Below, in pieces: positions 1 to 8,922 of a DNA stretch of 64,000 bases. A program made the translations under genes and the position numbers. How positions within the stretch are numbered: position 1 is the first letter of the stretch; each line of letters begins with the position of its first letter. The notes below the pieces were generated by a model. That model worked only from the letters and a program-made list of their open reading frames with translations. It did not search any database and was not told the DNA's origin. The stretch comes from Gammaproteobacteria bacterium (lineage in GTDB: Bacteria; Pseudomonadota; Gammaproteobacteria; Natronospirales; REEB76), in NCBI GenBank assembly GCA_035279405.1, contig DATEHU010000011.1:62001-126000 (forward strand). The letters run 5' to 3'.

Positions 1-1515
1 ATAGGTCAGCCGGCCCGCATTCACCAGCTGCTTGTCGAGCTGCGTGCTTGGTTGCACCAGGTCAAAGGCTTTAACCGCGTCTGCACCGCGCTGCATCTCG
101 ACATACGCGAACGCCAGACCAAACGCAGCGTCAATATCGTGTGGCGAGAGCTTGGTCACCGTCTGTGAAACCGCCACCATCTGCGGCCAGTCGCCCAGGT
201 CCTGATACTGCACAGCAAGATTGTTCTGTGCATTCACATTATCGGGATCGAGCAATGCAGCTTCCTGATACTGGGCCAGCCCTGGCTTGAGCGGCAGCAC
301 ATTGCCGTAATTCACGTGCGCAGGCGCATTGCTCGGATCCAGCGCAAGTGCCTGTTCATATTTTGCCTTGGCCTCGGCGATGCGGTTGTTGTTCAAATCC
401 GCATTGCCCAGCTCCACCAGTGCGTTAACGTTGTGCGGGTCCAATAGCAACGCCTTGTCCGCTGCCGCTCGGCTTTTGCGCTCGGCTTCCTTGAGCGGGA
501 GCGTCGAAAGTTCCGCCAACAGATTGTAGCTGTGCGCGAGCCAGGCCCATGCGTCGGCGTAATTTGGATCGAGCTTCAAGGCCTGCTGAAAATCTTGTTG
601 AGCGGCCTTTACATCCGCCGCCGTGTGACGATTCATGGCCGCGAGACCCCTGAGATAGAATTCGTGTGCCCGCGGGTTCTGCGTGGGCACCGCCTGCAGG
701 CCGGCAAACTTGATTTGGAGCGCACCGGCGATGGCCGCGGAAATCTGGTCCTGCACCGCGAAAATGTTTTTGAGCGTATCGTCGTAGTGTGCCGACCACA
801 GTTGATAGCCGGTCACGGTGCTGACCAGTTCCGCCGACACCCGCACCTCGTTGCCTTCGCGCTGGATGCTGCCGTCGAGAATGTGCGCGACGTTCAGCGC
901 CTTGCCAATTTCGGCGGGCGTTTGCGTGCTGCCGCGAAAGTGGGCTGCAGTATTCCAGGCGATTACGCGCAGCGCGGTATTCTCGCCGAGCGCGTTGGTC
1001 AACTCTTTGGTGATGCCGTCGCTGAAGTATTGCTGCTTGGGATCGCCACCGAGGTTGGCGAATGGCAGCACCACGATGGTATCGGCGGGTGGATTGAAGG
1101 TGGATACAGCGGGATTGACCGTATTTTTGGCCACGGCCTGCTCTGCCGCCATACGTTGCGCATGACGTTCAGCCGCCCGCCACATGAAGGCGCCGGAGAT
1201 GACCACCAGGATCAGCACCACCATGGCCAGCACGGAGCCGAGTTTCCAGTGCAGCTTCTGCCAGCGGGTGTATTTGGCCGGGTCCTTCGGCTTGATGAGC
1301 ATCCAGGTAAGCACCAGCACCACAGGAAACAGAAGCAGCAGCACCAAGATCAGATAGCGCACGTCGTCGCGCGGCAGCCCGAAATCCAGGAATAGGCTGT
1401 TGCCGAGTTGCAGCAGCACCCAGCTGACCACCGCATACACCACCACTACGCGGTAGATGTGGTGCTGTTTAAGGCGGGCGAAAAAACCCTGCGAAGTATT
1501 CTCAGCGTCGGTCAT
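1..1515 (-). CDS. Membrane-anchored FlgO-like/TPR protein (C-terminus beyond window)
   Basis: The frame is open from the ATG at 1515 to the window edge, so at least 505 residues are present and the stop lies outside. The N-terminal 110 residues hold about three hydrophobic segments (the first near residues 22-42, then 55-75 and 92-112). A domain of the type often found next to TPR repeats and cyclase or CadC-like sensors follows, with the phrases VVLPFANLGGD, YFSDGITKEL and LDGSIQREGNEVRVSAELV. From about residue 260 onward there are TPR-like helices (for example LDPNYADAWAWLAHSYN and LDPSNAPAHVNYGNV). The likely role is a protein-interaction scaffold or sensor facing the periplasm, but no enzymatic domain is visible. 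It follows ribBX by 64 bases on the same strand and may be co-transcribed, with no obvious functional link. Confidence 0.8.
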   Translation of the reverse strand, partial: MTDAENTSQGFFARLKQHHIYRVVVVYAVVSWVLLQLGNSLFLDFGLPRDDVRYLILVLLLLFPVVLVLTWMLIKPKDPAKYTRWQKLHWKLGSVLAMVVLILVVISGAFMWRAAERHAQRMAAEQAVAKNTVNPAVSTFNPPADTIVVLPFANLGGDPKQQYFSDGITKELTNALGENTALRVIAWNTAAHFRGSTQTPAEIGKALNVAHILDGSIQREGNEVRVSAELVSTVTGYQLWSAHYDDTLKNIFAVQDQISAAIAGALQIKFAGLQAVPTQNPRAHEFYLRGLAAMNRHTAADVKAAQQDFQQALKLDPNYADAWAWLAHSYNLLAELSTLPLKEAERKSRAAADKALLLDPHNVNALVELGNADLNNNRIAEAKAKYEQALALDPSNAPAHVNYGNVLPLKPGLAQYQEAALLDPDNVNAQNNLAVQYQDLGDWPQMVAVSQTVTKLSPHDIDAAFGLAFAYVEMQRGADAVKAFDLVQPSTQLDKQLVNAGRLTY

Positions 1516-1579
1516 GCGACCCTCCGCCGCAGAATTATGCGCTACTTCCCTATAGCCCAGTACGCCGCCGGCCAGGACC

Positions 1580-2710
1580 TCAGTCGCAGTTCACGTACTC
1601 CACGACTTCCAGGCCGAAACCCGACAGGCCGTGCATTTTCTTCGGCTGGCTCAGTACCCGCATGCGCTTGACGCCGAGGTCCAGCAGAATCTGCGCGCCG
1701 ATGCCATAGGTGCGCAATACACTCGCGGTTGGTGCAGCTTCTTCCACCGCGCTGGTGGCATGGCCGCGCAGACGCTCCACCAGCAGTGCCGGATCTTCCG
1801 TCTGACGCAGGATGACCAGCACGCCGCCCTCCCGGGCGATGCGGCTCATGGCATGACGCAGCGGCCAGCCGAGTTCCTCCCAGTGCACGCCCACCACGTC
1901 CGACAGCGTGTTCTGCAAGTGCACGCGTACCAGCGTCGCGTTGTCCGGCTGCACCTCGCCGCGCAGCAGTGCCAGATGCACGGTGTGATTGATGCGATCT
2001 TCGTACGCCAGCAACCGGAACTCGCCGAACTCCGTGGGCACGCTGCGCTCGGCGATGCGCTCCACGGTTTTTTCCTTGGCGAGCCGATAACGGATGAGGT
2101 CGGCGATGGTACCGATGCGCAGCTGGTGCAGGCGCGCGAACTTCTCCAGATCCGGGCGGCGCGCCATGCTGCCGTCTTCATTCAGGATCTCCACGATGGC
2201 TGCCGCCGGCTCCAGCCCGGCGAGCCGCATGAGATCGCAGCCCGCCTCGGTATGGCCGGCGCGAGTCAGCACGCCGCCCGGTTGCGCCATGAGCGGAAAA
2301 ATGTGGCCGGGCTGTTTCAGGTTTTCCGGTCTGGCGTCCGGTTTGACGCCGGTGCGGATCGTATGTGCACGGTCGTAAGCGGAAATGCCGGTGGTCACAC
2401 CCTCGGCCGCCTCGATCGAAACCGTGAAGTTGGTGGTGCGCTTGTGATCGGTATCGTTGACCATCAGCGGCAGGCGCAATTGTGCGCAACGCTCGCGTGT
2501 GAGAGTCAGACAAATCAGGCCACGGCCATAGCGCGCCATGAAGTTCACGTCCTCGGGACGTACTTTCTCGGCCGCCATGATGAGATCGCCCTCGTTTTCA
2601 CGATCGGCGTCGTCCATCATCACCACCATGCGGCCGGCACGCAGATCGTCGAGGATGGTCTCGATGGAATCGAGACCCGCCTGGGAAAGTCGCGTGACTG
2701 TACTGTTCAT
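1580..2710 (-). CDS. ribB: 3,4-dihydroxy-2-butanone-4-phosphate synthase with degenerate GTP cyclohydrolase II domain (RibBX)
   Basis: The protein has 376 residues. Residues 1 to about 205 are a complete RibB domain, which makes 3,4-dihydroxy-2-butanone 4-phosphate from ribulose 5-phosphate for riboflavin synthesis. The acidic DDADRENEGDLI motif and HTEAGCDLMRLAGL are present. The C-terminal half keeps the RibA fold outline (LALLRGE, LVRVH) but none of the cysteines of the zinc site (normally a GDVFGSLRCDCG-type stretch). Its LSDVVGVHWEELGWPLRHA segment sits where those ligands should be. GTP cyclohydrolase II activity is therefore not expected, and a separate RibA should exist elsewhere. This bifunctional-looking but RibA-dead form is known in proteobacteria as RibBX. 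The start overlaps the ribE stop by 4 bases, implying translational coupling. Confidence 0.9.
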   Translation of the reverse strand: MNSTVTRLSQAGLDSIETILDDLRAGRMVVMMDDADRENEGDLIMAAEKVRPEDVNFMARYGRGLICLTLTRERCAQLRLPLMVNDTDHKRTTNFTVSIEAAEGVTTGISAYDRAHTIRTGVKPDARPENLKQPGHIFPLMAQPGGVLTRAGHTEAGCDLMRLAGLEPAAAIVEILNEDGSMARRPDLEKFARLHQLRIGTIADLIRYRLAKEKTVERIAERSVPTEFGEFRLLAYEDRINHTVHLALLRGEVQPDNATLVRVHLQNTLSDVVGVHWEELGWPLRHAMSRIAREGGVLVILRQTEDPALLVERLRGHATSAVEEAAPTASVLRTYGIGAQILLDLGVKRMRVLSQPKKMHGLSGFGLEVVEYVNCD

Positions 2711-3309
2711 GGCTGGGTATCCGCTTGCGTCAGGCGCTCAAGATAGCGCGCCAGCAGGTCCACTTCCAGGTTCACGCGCGCGCCCTCCCGCCAGTGCTTG
2801 AGAACGGTGTGCTCCAGGGTGTACGGGATGATGTTCACGTCGAACCGGTCGGCGTTAACCTGGTTCACCGTGAGACTCACGCCGTCCACACACACCGATC
2901 CTTTGCGCGCGATATAGCAGCTGAGTTCCGTCGGCGCCTCGATTTCAAAGCGCACCGAGCGTGCATCCTCGCGGCGGCCGGTCACGGTGCCCACTCCGTC
3001 CACATGCCCCAGGACCAGGTGGCCCCCGAGCGGTGTGCCAAGCGTCAGCGCTATTTCCAGATTCACCGGAGCACCCGCGGCGAGAGCGCCCAAGGTGGTC
3101 AGCGCCAGAGTCTCGCGCGAAGCATCCGCGGCAAAGCCCTGCGCATGCTTTTCGATCACGGTGAGGCAGCAACCGTTTACGGCGATGCTGTCGCCCACCT
3201 GAAATCCATCCGGCCGCAATCCGGCTGCATCAATTTCAACACGCACGTCGCCGCCGCGCTTTTCGAGCGATTTGATTTTTCCGACAGCCTGCACAATTCC
3301 GGTGAACAT
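2707..3309 (-). CDS. ribE: Riboflavin synthase, alpha subunit
   Basis: The 200-residue protein begins with the family-typical MFTGIVQAVG and has two tandem lumazine-binding barrels (about residues 1-95 and 96-190). The second opens with LVLGHVDGVGTV. It dismutates two molecules of 6,7-dimethyl-8-ribityllumazine into riboflavin and the pyrimidinedione that is recycled. VNGCCLTV in the first half and VDGVSLTVN in the second are the paired ligand-binding loops. It lies between ribD (29-base gap carrying a REP-like palindrome) and ribBX (4-base overlap). Length is normal for the family. Confidence 0.93.
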   Translation of the reverse strand: MFTGIVQAVGKIKSLEKRGGDVRVEIDAAGLRPDGFQVGDSIAVNGCCLTVIEKHAQGFAADASRETLALTTLGALAAGAPVNLEIALTLGTPLGGHLVLGHVDGVGTVTGRREDARSVRFEIEAPTELSCYIARKGSVCVDGVSLTVNQVNADRFDVNIIPYTLEHTVLKHWREGARVNLEVDLLARYLERLTQADTQP

Positions 3310-3325
3310 CCATCCATTCCTGTTT

Positions 3326-3349
3326 TGTAGGAGCGGCTTCAGCCGCGAT
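3326..3349. repeat. REP-like palindrome at the ribD 3' end
   Basis: A half-element GGAGCGGCTTCAGCCGCGA with a GTA prefix. The same unit occurs at 42185-42247 and, diverged, at 44084-44146 and inside lpdA at 41678-41752. The ribD stop codon (3339-3341) lies inside it, so the last residues of RibD (DHRG) are read from the repeat. Confidence 0.75.
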
Positions 3350-4448
3350 GATCTTTACCCTCTGCCGGCACCGCGATCAGGCGCAAATCATCGCCCAGCA
3401 TGCGCACATCCGTAATCCCCAATTCAATGCGCTCCTGCATGCTCTTCAAGGCCGGCAGGCTGAACATGCCGCGCGCGGAATCACCCAGCAGGCAGGGCGC
3501 CATATAGATAATGAGTTCATCCAATAATCCAGCCGCGAGCAGCGCGCCGTTCAGTTTGACGCCCGCCTCTACCAGCACTTCGTTGCATTCCATCTGTGCC
3601 AGCCGTTGCATGAGCACTCCGAGATCCACGTGCCCGCCGTTCGCCGGCAGAGTCATGAGTTGGACGCCGGCAGCCGCAAGCGCCGCATGCTGCGCACCCC
3701 CGGACACGAGCGTGGCAATATGGGTTTCACCCGGCGGTTTCAACACCTTGGCGGCAGGTAACACGCGCAAAGCGCTGTCCACGACAATGCGCCGCGGCTG
3801 CCGCCACTCGCCTGGCAGGCGCACCGTGAGTGCGGGGTCGTCCGCCAGCACCGTGCCGCTGCCGGTGAGAATCGCGGAACTGCGTGCCCGCCAGTGCTGC
3901 GCATCCGCACGCGCGGCTTCGCCGCTGATCCATTTGCTTTCCCCATTACCCAGCGCCGTGCGTCCGTCGAGGCTCACGGCAAGTTTGCTCCGCACCCACG
4001 GCCGGCCGCGCGTCATGCGGCTGATGAAACCGGGGTTGAGCGCCCGCGCCTGCTCCTCCAGCAGACCGCCCGTGATTTCGATGCCTGCGAACTGCAACTT
4101 CGCAAACCCCTTGCCGGCCACCAGCGGATTGGGGTCCTGCATGGCGGCGATGACGCGCGCCACACCGGCTTCGATGAGTGCGTCAGCACAGGGTGGCGTG
4201 CGCCCGAAGTGTACGCACGGCTCGAGCGTGACGTACACCGTCGCGTCGCGTGCCTGCGCACCTGCCGCTTGCAATGCCAGCGCCTCGGCGTGCAACTCGC
4301 CGGCCCGGTGATGAAAACCGCGGCTGATGACCCTGCCGTCCTTCACTATCGCGCAACCCACGCGTGGATTGGGGTCGGTGGTGTACAGCCCCTGCTCGGC
4401 AAGACGCAGGGCTTCGGCCATGAATTCATGATCGGCAGCGGTGAACAT
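3339..4448 (-). CDS. ribD: Bifunctional diaminohydroxyphosphoribosylaminopyrimidine deaminase / 5-amino-6-(5-phosphoribosylamino)uracil reductase
   Basis: This is a 369-residue two-domain enzyme for the second and third steps of riboflavin synthesis. Residues 1 to about 145 form the zinc cytidine-deaminase-like domain, with HAEALAL (zinc His and catalytic Glu) and PCVHFGRTPPCADAL (two zinc cysteines). Residues about 150-360 form the NADPH-dependent reductase domain, with RPWVRSKLAVSLDGRTA at its start and GAQLMTLP- and EVLVEAG-type strands. Length is normal. The gene lies between nrdR and ribE, a frequent order in gammaproteobacteria. Its extreme C-terminus is encoded by a repeat element. Confidence 0.94.
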   Translation of the reverse strand: MFTAADHEFMAEALRLAEQGLYTTDPNPRVGCAIVKDGRVISRGFHHRAGELHAEALALQAAGAQARDATVYVTLEPCVHFGRTPPCADALIEAGVARVIAAMQDPNPLVAGKGFAKLQFAGIEITGGLLEEQARALNPGFISRMTRGRPWVRSKLAVSLDGRTALGNGESKWISGEAARADAQHWRARSSAILTGSGTVLADDPALTVRLPGEWRQPRRIVVDSALRVLPAAKVLKPPGETHIATLVSGGAQHAALAAAGVQLMTLPANGGHVDLGVLMQRLAQMECNEVLVEAGVKLNGALLAAGLLDELIIYMAPCLLGDSARGMFSLPALKSMQERIELGITDVRMLGDDLRLIAVPAEGKDHRG

Positions 4449-4467
4449 TCAGGGCCGTAGAAGATCG

Positions 4468-4549
4468 TGCTGAGTGCTATGTGCTGCGTGCATGTCCGCG
4501 CGCATGCTGATTCCGAACGCAGCACTCCGCACGCAGTACGCAGCACTCC
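4468..4549. repeat. Imperfect inverted repeat between nrdR and ribD
   Basis: The left arm GTGCTGAGTGCTATGTGCTG at 4468 and the right arm near 4518-4549, built of GCAGCACTCC and CGCAGCACTCC units, can fold back on each other with mismatches. It fills most of the 101-base gap upstream of ribD on the minus strand. It could be a dispersed element or a transcript-stabilising hairpin. No riboswitch signature is visible. Confidence 0.5.
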
Positions 4550-5062
4550 TCATTGCTTGTCTTCATCCGGCAATAACGGCATCTGTTCGCGCTTGAGCGC
4601 ATCGCGCGCCACTTCGTCCTGCAGGCGCTGAATTTCATCACGGAAGGCATTCACGTCCTGAAAGCGGCGATACACCGAAGCGAAGCGTACATAGGCGACT
4701 TCATCCAGCGCCTTGAGCTCTTCCATCACCCACTCGCCCAGTTGCCGTGACTTGACTTCGCGCTCACCCGTGACCTGTAGCTTGTGTTCGATGCGCGCCA
4801 GCGCCTCCTCCATGGCCTCGGTGCTGACCGGGCGCTTTTCCAGCGCGCGCAGCATGCCGGCGCGCAGTTTCTTCTCATCGAAGGGTTCACGGATACCGTC
4901 ATTCTTCACGATGCGCGGCATGACGAGTTCGGCGCTCTCGAAGGTGGTGAAACGCTCACCGCACTTCTCGCATTCGCGCCGGCGGCGCACCTGCGTGCCC
5001 TCGCTCGCCAGACGCGAGTCAATGACCTTCGTGTCTTGGTGATTGCAAAATGGGCAATACAT
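4550..5062 (-). CDS. nrdR: Transcriptional repressor NrdR
   Basis: The protein has 170 residues, with an N-terminal zinc ribbon (CPFC near residue 3 and [12 protein letters not shown] near residue 31) and an arginine-rich RRRRECE stretch. An ATP-cone follows from about residue 49 ([20 protein letters not shown]). NrdR senses ATP/dATP and represses ribonucleotide reductase operons at NrdR boxes. The position between glyA and ribD is the conserved gammaproteobacterial neighbourhood. The 15-base gap from glyA suggests co-transcription. Confidence 0.96.
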   Translation of the reverse strand: MYCPFCNHQDTKVIDSRLASEGTQVRRRRECEKCGERFTTFESAELVMPRIVKNDGIREPFDEKKLRAGMLRALEKRPVSTEAMEEALARIEHKLQVTGEREVKSRQLGEWVMEELKALDEVAYVRFASVYRRFQDVNAFRDEIQRLQDEVARDALKREQMPLLPDEDKQ

Positions 5063-5077
5063 ACCGGGGCCGGTAGT

Positions 5078-6346
5078 TCAAAATTTCAAATCAGGCGGAT
5101 ACACCGGGAACTTCCTGCACAACGCCAGTACTTGATCCTTGACGCGGGCGATGGTCTGCTGATTTCCGAGATCGTCAAGGATGTCCGCCATCCAGCCCGC
5201 AAGTTCACGGATCTCGCCTTCTTTCAGGCCGCGGGTGGTGGCCGCGGGCGTGCCGATGCGCAGGCCGGAGGTCACCATGGGCGGACGCGGGTCGTTGGGC
5301 ACCGCATTTTTGTTGACGGTGATATTGGCCTGGTGCAGCGCCGCGTCCGCATCCTTGCCGGTGATATTGCGGGAAATCAGGTCCATGAGGAACAGGTGAT
5401 CGTCGGTACCGCCGGACACGATGTTGTAGCCGCGTTGGATGAAAGCCTCGGCCATGGCGCGCGCGTTGTTCAGGATCTGCTGCTGGTAGCCCTTGAACTC
5501 CGGCTGCAACGCTTCAAGCAGCGCCACCGCCTTGGCGGCGATCACGTGCATCAGCGGTCCGCCCTGGGTGCCGGGAAACACCAGCGAATTGAGTTTCTTT
5601 TCGATTTCCGGATTGGCTTTCGCCAGAATCAGCCCGCCGCGCGGGCCGCGCAAAGTCTTGTGCGTCGTGGTGGTGGTCACGTCCGCGACGTTGACCGGAT
5701 CGGGATACAGGCCGGCGGCCACCAGCCCCGCCACGTGCGCCATGTCCACCACCAGAAAGGCACCCACGCTGTCGGCAATCTCGCGGAATTTCTGCCAGTC
5801 AATGCGGCGCGAATACGCCGAGAATCCCGCCACGATCACCTTGGGTCGGTGTTCCTCGGCAAGCGTGCGTACCTGCGCGTAGTCGAGCAAACCGGTGGCC
5901 GTGTCCACGCCGTACTGGTGCACGTTGAAATGCTTGCCGGAGAAATTCACCTTGGCGCCGTGCGTGAGGTGCCCGCCATGAGCCAGCGCCATGCCGAGCA
6001 TGCTGTCGCCCGGCTGCATGAGCGCGTAATACACCGCGGCGTTGGCCTGCGAACCGGAATGCGGCTGCACGTTGGCGTAGGCCGCGTTGAAGAGCTTCTT
6101 GGCGCGCTCGATGGCGAGCCGTTCCGCCACGTCCACGTACTCGCAGCCGCCATAGTAGCGTTTTCCCGGATAACCCTCGGCATATTTATTGGTGAGCACC
6201 GAACCCTGCGCCGCCAGCACTCGCGGGCTCACGTAATTTTCGGAAGCGATGAGTTCGACGTTTTCTTCCTGGCGGCGGCGCTCCGCGCACAAGGCGTCGT
6301 AGAGTTCATTGTCGAACCCCTGAATGGTCATGGACTGGCTGAACAT
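5078..6346 (-). CDS. glyA: Serine hydroxymethyltransferase
   Basis: The 422-residue PLP enzyme converts serine and tetrahydrofolate to glycine and methylene-tetrahydrofolate, the main source of one-carbon units in the cytoplasm. The PLP lysine is in [15 protein letters not shown] at about residue 228. [11 protein letters not shown] near the N-terminus and [11 protein letters not shown] are family signatures. Length matches the family. It is the first gene of the glyA-nrdR-rib run and is separated by 58 bases from the HDAC-family gene on the same strand. Confidence 0.97.
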   Translation of the reverse strand: MFSQSMTIQGFDNELYDALCAERRRQEENVELIASENYVSPRVLAAQGSVLTNKYAEGYPGKRYYGGCEYVDVAERLAIERAKKLFNAAYANVQPHSGSQANAAVYYALMQPGDSMLGMALAHGGHLTHGAKVNFSGKHFNVHQYGVDTATGLLDYAQVRTLAEEHRPKVIVAGFSAYSRRIDWQKFREIADSVGAFLVVDMAHVAGLVAAGLYPDPVNVADVTTTTTHKTLRGPRGGLILAKANPEIEKKLNSLVFPGTQGGPLMHVIAAKAVALLEALQPEFKGYQQQILNNARAMAEAFIQRGYNIVSGGTDDHLFLMDLISRNITGKDADAALHQANITVNKNAVPNDPRPPMVTSGLRIGTPAATTRGLKEGEIRELAGWMADILDDLGNQQTIARVKDQVLALCRKFPVYPPDLKF

Positions 6347-6404
6347 GGAATGCTCCGGCGGGCGTTATTTTCCGCCGCTCATTGTACCTTAGGCACCACA
6401 GCAC

Positions 6405-7364
6405 TCAGGCGCGGAGAAAGGCTTCGACCACACCGCTCCAGGCCTGTGCCAGATTGCGCCGGTTGTATCCGCCGCCACCCAATCCGACGATGCGGCCGTC
6501 ACATGTTTCTTCCGCCAGCATGCACAAACGCGCCGCCGCGTGTGCGTGCGCGGCCACTGTATAACGCAGATGCGTGATGGGATCTCCCCGGATGCTGTCC
6601 GCACCGCACTGGAACAGGATGAACTCGGGCCGACCCCGACGCACATATGCTTCTACCTTTTCCCAGGCGGCACGGAATGCAGCGTCGTCCGCGCCGGGCG
6701 GCATGGGTATATTGAGCTTGGTGCCGCGCGCCGCACCCTTGCCGGTTTCCTCGCTGCCCCCGGTGCCGGGATACAGAAACCGGCCGTCCTCGTGCAGATC
6801 GGCAAACAGAAGATCCGCATCGTCTTCGAAAGCGTAGAACACGCCGTCGCCGTGATGCGCGTCAATGTCCACGTAAGCAATGCGTTTCAGGCCATGCGCG
6901 CGCCGCAGATGTTCAACGGCGGCGCCGATGTCGTTGAGCACGCAGAAACCCGCGGCATGCTTGCGACCGGCGTGATGCAGTCCCGCAATCGGCACGAACG
7001 CGTGCCGCCAGGTGCCGCGCATCACGCCATCCACCGCGTTGAGCGTGGCGCCCACCACCCATTCGGCCGCTTCCAGAATATGCGGAGCCGCGGGCGTGTC
7101 GCCGTCATCCAGAAAACCCTCACCCATCGCACATTTTTCACGCACGTAATCGAGATAGCGTGCATCGTGAAAGGCTTCGAGTTCCGCGTGGCTCGCGGCG
7201 CGCGCCGCGATTGGCTGTACACGCGTGTCCAGCTCACGCGCCCGCATTTCATCCCAGAAAGCCGCAAAACGGTCTGCACCGAACGGATGGCCGTCGCCGA
7301 AGCCATAGCGTGCCTGTGCCGGATCGCTGCACACCCCGACAGGCTGGACGGATTTTGCGGACAT
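6405..7364 (-). CDS. Histone-deacetylase-family (AcuC/acetylpolyamine amidohydrolase-like) zinc hydrolase
   Basis: The 319-residue single-domain protein has the arginase/deacetylase-fold motifs in order: GLHHAGR (catalytic His pair, near residue 132), VDIDAHHGDGV (zinc Asp and His, near 170), FQCGADS (third zinc ligand, near 258) and GLGGGGYN (transition-state Tyr, near 300). Such bacterial enzymes remove acetyl groups from proteins, polyamines or small molecules, and the substrate cannot be read from sequence. It diverges from the RimK-associated protease gene with about 30 bases between starts, so the promoters must overlap. Confidence 0.88.
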   Translation of the reverse strand: MSAKSVQPVGVCSDPAQARYGFGDGHPFGADRFAAFWDEMRARELDTRVQPIAARAASHAELEAFHDARYLDYVREKCAMGEGFLDDGDTPAAPHILEAAEWVVGATLNAVDGVMRGTWRHAFVPIAGLHHAGRKHAAGFCVLNDIGAAVEHLRRAHGLKRIAYVDIDAHHGDGVFYAFEDDADLLFADLHEDGRFLYPGTGGSEETGKGAARGTKLNIPMPPGADDAAFRAAWEKVEAYVRRGRPEFILFQCGADSIRGDPITHLRYTVAAHAHAAARLCMLAEETCDGRIVGLGGGGYNRRNLAQAWSGVVEAFLRA

Positions 7365-7394
7365 GCAAGACTCCCGGCGGACCGGCGATAGACG

Positions 7395-7898
7395 ATGATA
7401 TTATGGCAGCCCGCGCCGCGACCCATGTATCGCATGCAAGCACGGACAGAATCGCAATTACTTCCGGTCGGCTGGCGCGAATGGGCGGCATTGCCGGAAC
7501 TCGGCATTGCGCGCATCAAGGCCAAGATTGACACTGGCGCGCGCACCTCGGCGCTGCACACCTTCGCGTTGGAACTGCTGCAGCACGACGGTCAGACTTG
7601 GGCACGCTTCGGCGTGCACCCGCTGCAGCGCCGCACCAAGCCCGAGATTTACTGCGAAGCGCCGGTTGCCGACGAACGCTGGGTCACGGACTCCGGCGGG
7701 CATCGCGAACGCCGACCGGTGATCGTGACGCCGATATGCGTCGGATCGTACACCTGGCCGGTGGAACTGACGCTCACGCGCCGCGACAGCCTGCGCTTTC
7801 GCCTGCTCATCGGCCGCAGCGCGATGCGCGCGCGGCTCACCGTGGACCCAACCGCTTCCTATCTGACCGGAAAGCGGCGCGTGCGTTCCCCAGCTTGA
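7395..7898 (+). CDS. RimK-associated ATP-dependent zinc protease-like protein (retropepsin-like fold)
   Basis: The protein has up to 167 residues. [20 protein letters not shown] leads into [10 protein letters not shown], the aspartic-type DTGA motif of this family. [12 protein letters not shown] and LLIGRSAM complete the core. Homologues sit next to rimK or gshA-like ATP-grasp genes and are annotated as putative ATP-dependent zinc proteases, although the fold resembles retropepsins. The rimK-like gene starts 10 bases downstream, so they form an operon. Alternative starts at 7425 or 7434 would drop a tail not typical of the family, and no strong ribosome site separates the choices. Confidence 0.85.
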   Translation: MILWQPAPRPMYRMQARTESQLLPVGWREWAALPELGIARIKAKIDTGARTSALHTFALELLQHDGQTWARFGVHPLQRRTKPEIYCEAPVADERWVTDSGGHRERRPVIVTPICVGSYTWPVELTLTRRDSLRFRLLIGRSAMRARLTVDPTASYLTGKRRVRSPA

Positions 7899-7908
7899 GA
7901 GATCCAGC

Positions 7909-8838
7909 ATGAAGACCACGAAAAAGAAACGTCTCAAGATCGCCGTGCTGTCGCGCAACACGCGCCTGTATTCCACCAAACGTCTGGTGGAAGCCGGGCT
8001 GAAGCGCGGCCACGACGTGTACGTGATTGACCCGCTGCGCTGTTACATGAACATCGCGGCGCACCGGCCGGAAATCCATTACAAGGGGCGCAAGCTCGAG
8101 GACTTCGACGCCATCATCCCGCGCATCGGCAAGTCCGTGACCTTTTACGCCACGGCGGTGCTGCGCCAGTTCGAAATGCTCGGGGTGTTCCCGCTCAACG
8201 AGTCGCTGGCCATCGGCCGGGCGCGCGACAAGCTGCGTTCGCTGCAACTTCTGGCGCGCAAGGGTATCGGCATGCCGCTCACCGGGTTTGCGCATTCGCC
8301 CGACGACACCGAAGACCTGATGGCGCTGGTGGGCGAAGCACCGGTCATCATCAAATTGGTAGAAGGCACACAGGGCAAGGGCGTGGTGCTTACCGAAACC
8401 CGCCAAGCCGCCGAGAGCGTGATTGACGCGTTCCGCGGCCTGGATGCGCATTTCCTCGTGCAGCAATTCATCCGCGAATCCCGCGGCACCGACATCCGCT
8501 GTTTCGTGATCGGCGGCAAAGTGGTCGCCGCCATGAAGCGGCAGGCGCGCAAGGGTGAGTTCCGCGCCAACCTGCACCAGGGTGGCAGTGCCGAGGCGGT
8601 ACGCATGACACCGCGCGAACGCCAGATTGCGCTCAAGGCCACCAAGATCATCGGCCTGAACGTCGCAGGCGTGGACATCATCCGCTCCAGCAACGGGCCG
8701 CTGGTGCTGGAAGTGAACTCCACACCGGGCCTCGAAGGCATCGAAGCGGCCACCAAGACCGACATTGCCGGCGAAATCGTGCGCTTCATCGAACAACGCT
8801 GCCGAAAATCCAACGACTTGCCGCCGCCGCACGGCTGA
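7909..8838 (+). CDS. rimK: RimK family ATP-grasp alpha-L-glutamate ligase
   Basis: The 309-residue ATP-grasp enzyme has [16 protein letters not shown] (ATP-binding lysine and glycine loop), [20 protein letters not shown] and [15 protein letters not shown] (metal-binding Glu/Asn). E. coli RimK adds glutamates to the C-terminus of ribosomal protein S6 and can make poly-glutamate. The basic N-terminus ([10 protein letters not shown]) is slightly longer than usual. It is coupled to the upstream protease-like gene. A decayed second copy of its last 36 codons lies about 1.2 kb downstream (10019-10126). Confidence 0.9.
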   Translation: MKTTKKKRLKIAVLSRNTRLYSTKRLVEAGLKRGHDVYVIDPLRCYMNIAAHRPEIHYKGRKLEDFDAIIPRIGKSVTFYATAVLRQFEMLGVFPLNESLAIGRARDKLRSLQLLARKGIGMPLTGFAHSPDDTEDLMALVGEAPVIIKLVEGTQGKGVVLTETRQAAESVIDAFRGLDAHFLVQQFIRESRGTDIRCFVIGGKVVAAMKRQARKGEFRANLHQGGSAEAVRMTPRERQIALKATKIIGLNVAGVDIIRSSNGPLVLEVNSTPGLEGIEAATKTDIAGEIVRFIEQRCRKSNDLPPPHG

Positions 8839-8922
8839 TCCTTCTATACACGTGGATCAATTCTGACCCTTGGACCGCGAGTGGCTTTGACAAAGTAGCA
8901 TCAGGAGTTCGCGGAGGTACCC

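Noticed and set aside
3310-4549. FMN riboswitch for the riboflavin genes
   Set aside because: No FMN-element core was found in the gaps before ribD, ribE or ribBX. The gaps hold only repeats.
4784-6577. A 597-codon plus-strand reading over nrdR and glyA
   Set aside because: It is antisense to two certain genes, with low-complexity composition and no motif.
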